5,599 bases of DNA, taken from Proteiniphilum sp. UBA4084 (GTDB taxonomy: Bacteria; Bacteroidota; Bacteroidia; Bacteroidales; Dysgonomonadaceae). The translations under genes were made by a program, and so were the position numbers. The stretch lies in contig DFYK01000039.1 of assembly GCA_002383605.1 (NCBI GenBank), positions 9,802 to 15,400 of the forward strand. The letters run 5' to 3'. Position 1 is the first letter of the stretch, and each line of letters opens with the position of its first letter. Below the pieces are notes generated by a model. The model saw nothing but the letters and a program-made list of their open reading frames with translations, did no database searches and had not been told where the DNA came from. This document shows positions 1 to 5,599 of the stretch, one piece after another.

Positions 1-35
1 TCTGCTGTTTGCAACGTATGTTTTGTTGTGTCCAT
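1..35 (-). CDS. Start of an unidentified gene, cut by the left window edge
   Basis: Eleven complete codons are visible, reading MDTTKHTLQTA, and the frame is open to the edge. The ATG is at 35-33. An in-frame TAA at 42-44 rules out a longer N-terminus in this frame. A strong Bacteroidota-type promoter ends about 17 nt upstream, which implies a very short leader of roughly 10 nt. There is no Shine-Dalgarno sequence; the AT-rich stretch before the ATG is usual for this phylum. The visible residues are polar and do not look like a signal peptide, so a cytoplasmic protein or an N-terminal tail before a first membrane helix are both possible. The product cannot be named from this fragment. That it is a gene at all rests on the promoter-ATG arrangement and the open frame. 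Confidence 0.5.
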   Translation of the reverse strand, partial: MDTTKHTLQTA

Positions 36-51
36 ATCAAATTATTGTTCG

Positions 52-81
52 CAAAAGTACGAACTATATTCATATCTCCAA
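52..81 (-). promoter_or_regulatory. Bacteroidota sigma-ABfr-type promoter driving the gene at the left edge
   Basis: On the minus strand the -7 box reads TACTTTTG (59-52), an exact match to TAnnTTTG. The -33 box has TTG at 81-79 within TTTTGG. The two are separated by 19 nt, within the usual 19-21 nt spacing for the primary sigma factor of Bacteroides. Transcription should start near positions 44-47. The promoter sits between the metallophosphoesterase stop (105) and the ATG at 35, so the next gene can be transcribed independently of the SusCD operon. A short imperfect palindrome (78-90, CCAAA-N3-TTTGG) covers the -33 element and could be an operator. Confidence 0.7.
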
Positions 82-104
82 AATATTTGGAAAAATAACA
101 AACT

Positions 105-1043
105 TTATTTTGAATCTGCTTCCCAGCCATAATCCATATATTCCCATGAAAAATTCTGTTCTTCATCCATACTGACGAGAATATAGCCTTCTTCAGTATT
201 AAGCAACGGCCCGCTCCACCAGGCAGCCGATACTGCCCCACCCGTCACAAAATAGGTGTCATTTACCAGAAGTTCTTCATGAAGATGCTGGTGTCCCTGT
301 AAGATAATTTTTAAATCGTGACCAAGCAACAAATCCCATACCTCCTTGAAGTTGGAGAACATATCCGCATTCCTGACCACGCCCTCCACAGCGGGGTAAT
401 ATAGAGACTGGAAGGGTACATGCGTGGAAACGACCAAAGGCGTTTGGGGAGACAGCTTCGATAAATCGGCTTTCAACCATTCGATTTGTTCGGGGCCCAC
501 ATGATAATTTCGCGTTGAATCATCAATCTGTACACTGTTCAATACCACAAAATGAACACCCTGGCGATCAAAAGAAAAGTAAGTGTCACCCAGATGTTTG
601 CTGAAAAGTTCAAAGCCGGACGAGTCGGTCTTGTTACGATACGTATAAAACCTGTCATGATTACCAATGGTAAAATATGCTTCTATACCGGATTCATCTA
701 TGATGCTTTTGAAAGCGGAAAGCAACGAATCTGCCTTCAGAGAGTCCTGAGGCTGCAACCCGTCTAAATCGACCAAATCACCTCCAAAAATTACAAAATC
801 AACCTCTTTTGATTTTGCGTGTTCCAATGCCTGTCTCAATCCTTTTGAGCTGACATCGAAATTATTCGCATTCAAATGCACATCGGTCAGAAACGCAAAG
901 GTGAAGGAGCTGTCAGACTTGTCAGCCTTCACATTCTCGCCATGATTTGTACAACAAATAAAGAAAATCAGCAGGATAATGAAACCTGCTGAAATTATAA
1001 TTTTTCTCATATGAATTTGATTGATATGTTTCATAGAAATCAT
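105..1043 (-). CDS. Calcineurin-like metallophosphoesterase, probable lipoprotein
   Basis: This is a dinuclear-metal phosphoesterase of 312 residues. All signature blocks are in order: D54-V-H56 (TDVH), G88-D89-x-x-D92 (GDLVD), G127-N-H-D130, H208 in STHVPF, and G250-H-Q-H253. These supply the expected metal ligands and catalytic His, so it should be active on phosphomonoesters or phosphodiesters. A hydrophobic segment (about residues 15-29) is followed by C30-C31 and a polar linker, which suggests a lipoprotein signal with a relaxed lipobox; an uncleaved membrane anchor is the alternative. The chosen ATG (1043) overlaps the upstream TGA as ATGA, suggesting translational coupling. In-frame ATGs at 1034 and 1010 are also plausible, and the last gives the most compact signal peptide (MRKIII...). 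An upstream TTG at 1067 is less likely. The family resemblance is to cyclic-nucleotide phosphodiesterase/Icc-like and purple-acid-phosphatase-like proteins, but the export signal and the neighbours argue for nutrient processing rather than signalling. The substrate is unknown. Confidence 0.92.
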   Translation of the reverse strand: MISMKHINQIHMRKIIISAGFIILLIFFICCTNHGENVKADKSDSSFTFAFLTDVHLNANNFDVSSKGLRQALEHAKSKEVDFVIFGGDLVDLDGLQPQDSLKADSLLSAFKSIIDESGIEAYFTIGNHDRFYTYRNKTDSSGFELFSKHLGDTYFSFDRQGVHFVVLNSVQIDDSTRNYHVGPEQIEWLKADLSKLSPQTPLVVSTHVPFQSLYYPAVEGVVRNADMFSNFKEVWDLLLGHDLKIILQGHQHLHEELLVNDTYFVTGGAVSAAWWSGPLLNTEEGYILVSMDEEQNFSWEYMDYGWEADSK

Positions 1044-2293
1044 TTGGCATTTACTTTCTTTACCCAATAGTTCAATACATGATTTGGTGACTTCAGTACG
1101 ACCTTGACAAAATTGGCATCAACAGGAATGTCAATCGGGAACGAAGCACGCTCATCCTTTAAAAGGACCTCCCCTATTTTTCTATATACATCCGGTTCTC
1201 CAATTTTTACGTTGTTCGTAGTGCTTACAAGAATCTCTGCAGTGGTATCTGATTTTTTGTCGGTGGCCGTCCAGAAAAGTGACAGCTGTCCGTTTTCCCC
1301 AAGAAAGCTTTTCAGTCCGAACGCATCTACCGGGTTGAATAAAGAAACACCATCAAGCTCGTATGCGGTAGACGGGACGATTGAGATATCCATAAAATCG
1401 CAAATAGTCGGCAAAAGGTCTACAGCAGCAGTACGGTTGTTGCGGGCATAGTCATTGATTTCCTTTTTGTTCATCACTAGCCAGGTATTGCGTTCCCGGT
1501 CGCTTTGCCCGCCGTGGCTTTTCGCGGTAAGCGGCGTTCTGCCGTGATCGGTTGTCACAATAAATAACCAATCCTCTCCAAATTCTTCTTCACGTTGTTT
1601 CACCGCATCGTAGACCAACCCGATCAAGGCATCTTCAAAGCCAATCGCATTGTAAAACTCTGGGCTCTCCCCAAAGTAATGACTCTCATCATCGGTAAAC
1701 TGCAAATAGACCCAGGAAAGATCCGGTCCATTTTTATAAATGCTTTTCGCGGCTTCCAAAGCCACGGCGGCATCTATTCGCTTGATATGATAACTATGCT
1801 TGTCGTGCGGATAATTCAGCGTGTCAATTTCCAGTCCATCAAAAGCATAATCTATTTTGAGATTTCCCGTGGCAGGCAATCCCTCTCCTATGAGTTTTGT
1901 GCGGTTGTCGAGCCAGGTGGAATAAACTGCAGTCTTACCGTTGGGATAGGCATTTTTATATAGCCGGAAGACGGTGGGATAATGGTAATTCGGATCATCG
2001 ATACCGTTGTCCCATACATTGTGCTTATTGACCCATGTACCGGTAAGCAGGGTGGCATAGCCATTGGATGAGATGGTGGGTGTCTGGGAATAACCGCCTC
2101 TTTCTCCACCCACATATGATTCCAGGAACAAGCCCTCATGCTCAATTCTATCCAGATTGGGTGTATTTGCTTTGTGGAGGATATCCGTGGGGATTCCGTC
2201 CACAACAATAAAAACCGCTTTTTTAGCGGGGGTTTGGGCAACCGAGATCAACCCGGTAGCCCATAGTATCCACACATAGAGAATTTTCTTCAT
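1040..2293 (-). CDS. Secreted alkaline-phosphatase-superfamily protein (NPP-like phosphodiesterase/phosphatase)
   Basis: The protein has 417 residues. Its signal peptide (residues 1-19, SVA before Q20) fits signal peptidase I cleavage and export to the periplasm or beyond. The catalytic domain spans about residues 24-325. A complete two-metal site can be read: D32 (VVDGIP), S75 as the likely nucleophile in the block before LLTG, D201 and H205 (D-x3-H), D249-H250 (TTDHGR) and H260 (KSHGG). This is the ligand order of nucleotide pyrophosphatase/phosphodiesterases and related phosphatases. The nucleophile block reads TISSNGY rather than the T-x-P-N-H of classical NPPs, so specificity is open: phosphodiester, phosphomonoester or phosphonate ester. 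Residues about 330-417 look like a small beta-sandwich appended to the enzyme, possibly the DUF4983-type C-terminal domain of Bacteroidota; that name is from memory and unchecked. The gene starts 11 nt after the SusD stop and its TGA overlaps the next ATG, so it is an integral operon member. Confidence 0.9.
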   Translation of the reverse strand: MKKILYVWILWATGLISVAQTPAKKAVFIVVDGIPTDILHKANTPNLDRIEHEGLFLESYVGGERGGYSQTPTISSNGYATLLTGTWVNKHNVWDNGIDDPNYHYPTVFRLYKNAYPNGKTAVYSTWLDNRTKLIGEGLPATGNLKIDYAFDGLEIDTLNYPHDKHSYHIKRIDAAVALEAAKSIYKNGPDLSWVYLQFTDDESHYFGESPEFYNAIGFEDALIGLVYDAVKQREEEFGEDWLFIVTTDHGRTPLTAKSHGGQSDRERNTWLVMNKKEINDYARNNRTAAVDLLPTICDFMDISIVPSTAYELDGVSLFNPVDAFGLKSFLGENGQLSLFWTATDKKSDTTAEILVSTTNNVKIGEPDVYRKIGEVLLKDERASFPIDIPVDANFVKVVLKSPNHVLNYWVKKVNAK

Positions 2294-2304
2294 AGACTAT
2301 CCAT

Positions 2305-4101
2305 TTATTCCCAACCAAAAAGCTGCGGGCCTAAAGCAGAATTCAACGTGATCTGCTGTATCGGAACGGGTCGATAATAATATTTGGGCGATACAAATGT
2401 ACCCATACTGTTGGCAGTGACAATGTTTCCGACAGTTCCTCCGGAGAGATAGACCGTTGCATTGCTGTCGTCAATATCACCCGTTTTATAATAAACAAGC
2501 TTCACTCCCTTACTGTTTACTTCTTTGTTCGCATCTGAAGGAATTGACTCGGAAGAGGGAATAAGATAAATATCTGCCACCCCGTCTCCTGTCAGGTCAA
2601 ACTTACCGAGTGAAGGAAAGTACATTCCTTCCGGCACTTTTTCGAGCACTTTACCTGCATTCCATCGCATTAAATCGTCGAAGCGAAAACCCTCAAAAGC
2701 CAGTTCCACCCTGCGCTCTCTTCTGATCTCCTGTAATAATGGTGATATTGACCCAAATTTTTCGGTGACCAGCGGATCAGCAACAGGCGTCATATTAAAA
2801 TCAGGCATGCCAACCCTTCTTCTGAGAAGATTTAATGAAATATTTGCATCCGACTGGGTAAATTCGCTGAGTTCGGCCCTGGCTTCAGCATAATTCAGGA
2901 GCACTTCTGCATAGCGTAAAACAGGATAGTCCAGGTCGTTGTACACGTCTGCCTCTCTGTTGTTTGCAAATCCCTTGATCAGATGATAGCCGGTGAAGTT
3001 CTTGTTGAACTGTTGTACATACATGCCGGCACCTGACACATAGGTGGCAGTTTGAATAAGTTCCCATCCCGGATAAGCATAGGTCTGACTCAGCCGGGGA
3101 TCTCTGTTTGCAAACTCAGTCACGAATAGATTGGTCCGGTATCCGGATTGTGATGAATAGTAGGAACCATCTTTCATCAGATAATGCTGCACCATATCTT
3201 TTGTTGGGGAAGGTTCATAATTTCCGAAATTCCATTCGCTGGTGCCTGCCCTTACCTCTTTGGGATCATAAAATGTAGCGAGGATTACTTCGGGGTTCGA
3301 GCTTAAATCCCCGCTTCTGAAGATGGATAAATAATCTGCAGCAACATTTCCAGTGGTGTATAATGTAAACTCCTCACTTTCCATCACCTGTTTCGCCGCA
3401 TCAAGGGCTAATTGAAGATATTTGCCGGCCGAAGAGGCAAGGTTAAGTTCCGCATGATATTTCCGGAATGTCCCTTCATATAAAGCATCGCGCGACAGAT
3501 AAGTGAGCACGCCCCATTTATCGAGTGCCCCTGTTGGTTGGTTGGCCTTCACATGCTCAGCCGCAAACTGATAATCTTCGAAGATTTTATCCACGACAAA
3601 TTCCCGGGAATCACGCGCTTTAAACAGCGCCTCCTCGTCGTTTGTTTCAATTACTTCCCCGTACCAGGGGACATTGGAATATCTTTTGATCTTATTCATG
3701 TAAAAACGGGCACGGAAAAAACGGGCAATCCCTTCGTAATGAGCTTTAACATCAGGTGCCACATCTGCATTGCCTACATTTGCAAGAAATAAGTTGATAC
3801 TCCTCAGCCTGCCCCAGGTCCATCCCGAAGTAACGGTTGCGGAGGAGGGGCTGGCAGAAGCCATAATATTCTTTATTTCCACAGCTCCCGAAGTAGTGGC
3901 CTGGTTGTCTGTTCCACCGTCGGCTGCGTAGTTCCCATGTCCTGGGAAATCATATAAACCGTAAACATACATCTTGAGATCTTCTTCGGTATTGAAGAAT
4001 CGTTCCACCCCGATCTCGGTTCCGGGTTGTCTGTCCATAAACGCGTCATTGCATGCAATGAACAGAAAACCGATCATAAATATATATAGTACTCTTTTCA
4101 T
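2305..4101 (-). CDS. SusD/RagB-family outer-membrane nutrient-binding lipoprotein
   Basis: This surface lipoprotein caps a SusC-type transporter and captures the ligand. It has 598 residues, at the long end for the family. The ATG at 4101 is preferred over the GTG at 4110 because it gives a tight lipoprotein signal: MKR, a hydrophobic stretch, then FIAC with C17 as the lipidated residue. Family hallmarks are the early W-x-x-L/I-R-x-IN segment (near residues 95-104), FFRARFY (about 128-134), LYEGTFRKYH (207-216), DPRL (334-337), YPVLRYAEVLLNYAEA (392-407), LRRRVGMP (426-433), EIRRERRVELAFEGFRFDDL (458-477), and a C-terminal YYYRPVPIQQI segment (574-584). An acidic DLTGDGVAD loop (502-510) resembles a calcium-binding motif. 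The start lies 11 nt after the SusC stop, the standard SusCD pairing. The ligand cannot be deduced from the family; the two phosphoesterases downstream suggest a phosphorylated compound. Confidence 0.97.
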   Translation of the reverse strand: MKRVLYIFMIGFLFIACNDAFMDRQPGTEIGVERFFNTEEDLKMYVYGLYDFPGHGNYAADGGTDNQATTSGAVEIKNIMASASPSSATVTSGWTWGRLRSINLFLANVGNADVAPDVKAHYEGIARFFRARFYMNKIKRYSNVPWYGEVIETNDEEALFKARDSREFVVDKIFEDYQFAAEHVKANQPTGALDKWGVLTYLSRDALYEGTFRKYHAELNLASSAGKYLQLALDAAKQVMESEEFTLYTTGNVAADYLSIFRSGDLSSNPEVILATFYDPKEVRAGTSEWNFGNYEPSPTKDMVQHYLMKDGSYYSSQSGYRTNLFVTEFANRDPRLSQTYAYPGWELIQTATYVSGAGMYVQQFNKNFTGYHLIKGFANNREADVYNDLDYPVLRYAEVLLNYAEARAELSEFTQSDANISLNLLRRRVGMPDFNMTPVADPLVTEKFGSISPLLQEIRRERRVELAFEGFRFDDLMRWNAGKVLEKVPEGMYFPSLGKFDLTGDGVADIYLIPSSESIPSDANKEVNSKGVKLVYYKTGDIDDSNATVYLSGGTVGNIVTANSMGTFVSPKYYYRPVPIQQITLNSALGPQLFGWE

Positions 4102-4112
4102 CTCAGACACTT

Positions 4113-5599
4113 TTAAAATGTAACATTCAAACCAAATATGTATTGACGGTTAAACGGATAGGTGTAACCATTTGTCGTCTCTTCCGTGATGGCTTCGGGA
4201 TCAAAAAATCTTCTTACTTCGCTCCACTCATACAAATTATCGGCACTCACGAAAAACCTCACTTTGTTCAGATTTATCCGTTCGGTAATTGATCTTGGTA
4301 ATGTGTAGCCGATGGTGATATTTTTGATCCTAAGATATGCTCCGTTAAGCATGTGTCCTGTTTGTGGGATAGCCAGTCCCATTGACTCATCGATACGGGT
4401 ACCCAGGTTCCTGTCAGCAAGCCAGGACTGGAGAATGGGAAATCTGGCGTCCAGATTTTGTGCAGCCAGTCCCGCATCAATATAGGACTGTGAATGCTTT
4501 GCCATATCTACATCACTGTCATTCTCCGGCCGGTAATAGTCGAAGATGTGTGTTTGTCCTCCGGCATAGGGCTGCTGATAAAAACTCCAGTAAAGAAAGT
4601 GCAGTGGATAGTAATCTTTCTTTCCGATGCCCTGCAGGAAAACAGAGAAATCTATATTTTTCCAGTCGCCCAACAGGTTGAACCCAAATCTATATCTGGG
4701 GCTGCTGTTTCCAATCACAGACAGATCTTTGGGATCATCCAGGGTAAGTCCCTTCGTGATACGGCCATCATTGTTCAGGTCTACATATTTCGGCCAGCCG
4801 GGCACAATATCCAAAGCGCCCCAGGGGATGATTTCAGACTCATCCAATTGAGCGATCTCATCATAGGAAGTAAACAATCCGTCGCTTTGCAATCCCCAGA
4901 TTTCACCCAGCTCCTGACCTACATAATATTGTGTCAGCAGGTTCGTCGGATTATCGAACCGGGTAATCCAGGAACGTGTATCAGAAAGTAAAAAGCGGGT
5001 TGTCAGATTGAGTGTAGAACCAGCCAGTTGAAAGCTATCGTTGTAGGCGAGGGTGACTTCCCAACCGGTTGTTTTCATGTCGGCCGCATTCTCGCGTGGT
5101 GCCGACGCACCCAGAACTGCCGGCAGCTCCTTACCCGGAACAAGCATCCCTTTTGTATCTCTTCTGTAAAGATCGCCCACAAAGGAGAGTCTGTTGTTCA
5201 GAAATCCCAGATCAATACCAATGTTCTGTGTCGTTACAGTCTCCCAGGTGTAATTCGCCGAAACGAGTGGTGGGGAGGAAACCGTCAGCTGTCGCCGGCC
5301 GTCTATCAGGTAGCTTCCCAGTCCGGAGCTCATTGATGGGATGTAACCGTATGCCCCCACGAGCTGATTACCCAACGAGCCGTATGAGGCACGCAGTTTC
5401 AGATTGCTAATCGCTTCCTGCAAGGGATCAAAGAAAGATTCAGAATCTATTCTCCATGCAAGCGAGACAGAAGGAAAAAAGCCAAAACGTTTTTCCTTCG
5501 GGAAACGTGAAGACCCATCGTAACGTCCGTTCAGTTCCACAATATATTTGTTATCATAGATGTAATTCAACCGGTAGAAAAGTCCTCTGATCGCCCAAT
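4113..5599 (-). CDS. SusC/RagA-family TonB-linked outer-membrane transporter, C-terminal half
   Basis: 494 codons are visible and the frame stays open to the right edge (WAIRGLFYRLNYIYDNKYIV...). The plug, TonB box and carboxypeptidase-like N-terminal domain are therefore outside the window; full family members have about 1000 residues. The visible part is the beta-barrel. It carries the conserved YDGSSRF followed by RFGFFPSVSLAWRI (visible residues 26-50), ETVTTQNIGIDLGFLNNRL (119-137), GQELGEIWGLQSDGLF (227-242), an acidic D-x-N-x-D-G loop (273-281, at 4755-4781) and SPRYRFGFN (299-307). It ends in ...GLNVTF, and the terminal Phe is the usual signal for barrel insertion by BAM. The role is TonB/ExbBD-powered import of a ligand bound by the SusD partner immediately downstream. 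No internal stop or frameshift appears in the visible part. Confidence 0.96.
   Translation of the reverse strand, partial: WAIRGLFYRLNYIYDNKYIVELNGRYDGSSRFPKEKRFGFFPSVSLAWRIDSESFFDPLQEAISNLKLRASYGSLGNQLVGAYGYIPSMSSGLGSYLIDGRRQLTVSSPPLVSANYTWETVTTQNIGIDLGFLNNRLSFVGDLYRRDTKGMLVPGKELPAVLGASAPRENAADMKTTGWEVTLAYNDSFQLAGSTLNLTTRFLLSDTRSWITRFDNPTNLLTQYYVGQELGEIWGLQSDGLFTSYDEIAQLDESEIIPWGALDIVPGWPKYVDLNNDGRITKGLTLDDPKDLSVIGNSSPRYRFGFNLLGDWKNIDFSVFLQGIGKKDYYPLHFLYWSFYQQPYAGGQTHIFDYYRPENDSDVDMAKHSQSYIDAGLAAQNLDARFPILQSWLADRNLGTRIDESMGLAIPQTGHMLNGAYLRIKNITIGYTLPRSITERINLNKVRFFVSADNLYEWSEVRRFFDPEAITEETTNGYTYPFNRQYIFGLNVTF

Noticed and set aside
91..111. Possible intrinsic terminator after the metallophosphoesterase: minus-strand AAAATAA, 6-nt loop, TTATTTTT, overlapping the stop codon
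   Set aside because: The 7-bp stem is entirely A-T and there is no GC-rich hairpin, so it is probably too weak to terminate. It may be chance in an AT-rich gap.
1044..1067. Longer metallophosphoesterase start at the TTG at 1067
   Set aside because: It would extend deep into the upstream gene and add residues before an already sufficient signal peptide. ATG choices at 1043, 1034 or 1010 fit better.
1595..1963. 122-codon open frame on the plus strand antisense to the NPP-like enzyme
   Set aside because: It covers the metal-site region of a convincing enzyme on the other strand and shows no domain or signal of its own.
1888..2241. 117-codon minus-strand frame overlapping the N-terminal part of the NPP-like gene
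   Set aside because: It is an alternative frame of the same DNA, with a low-complexity Pro/Ile/Met-rich translation. The real frame carries the signal peptide and the catalytic Asp and Ser.
4102..4110. GTG start for SusD at 4110
   Set aside because: The ATG at 4101 gives the compact lipoprotein signal expected for the family; the extra MSE adds nothing to it.
4494..4991. 165-codon open frame on the plus strand antisense to SusC
   Set aside because: It lies wholly inside the well-conserved SusC barrel, has no promoter or start context, and its translation shows no recognisable motif. It is a shadow of the real gene.

Overview
The window comes from a Bacteroidota genome, most likely Bacteroidales. 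The evidence is a SusC/SusD outer-membrane pair, Bacteroidota-style signal peptides and lipoboxes, weak or absent Shine-Dalgarno sequences, and a clean TTTG-N19-TAnnTTTG promoter at the left edge. The genus cannot be fixed from this sequence. Every real gene lies on the minus strand, so the transcription unit reads from right to left.

In transcription order the layout is as follows. (1) The C-terminal half of a SusC/RagA-type TonB-dependent receptor (4113-5599), whose N-terminal half lies beyond the right edge. (2) A complete SusD/RagB-type lipoprotein (2305-4101), starting 11 nt after the SusC stop. (3) A secreted alkaline-phosphatase-superfamily enzyme with a nucleotide pyrophosphatase/phosphodiesterase-like (NPP-like) metal site (1040-2293), starting 11 nt after the SusD stop. 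(4) A membrane-anchored calcineurin-like metallophosphoesterase (105-1043), whose likely start overlaps the preceding stop as ATGA. (5) After a gap of about 70 nt containing a promoter, the first codons of a further minus-strand gene that runs off the left edge (1-35).

Genes 1-4 are packed like a single operon. The inferred job is uptake by the SusCD complex of a phosphorylated or phosphodiester-containing nutrient, with two metal-dependent phosphoesterases of different folds acting on it outside the cytoplasm. One simple model is that the alkaline-phosphatase-superfamily enzyme cleaves a diester and the calcineurin-like enzyme releases phosphate from the monoester, but the substrate is not shown by the sequence. 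No glycoside hydrolase, polysaccharide lyase, sulfatase, regulator, RNA gene, mobile element or CRISPR array is visible. Apart from the left-edge gap, the window is almost entirely coding.
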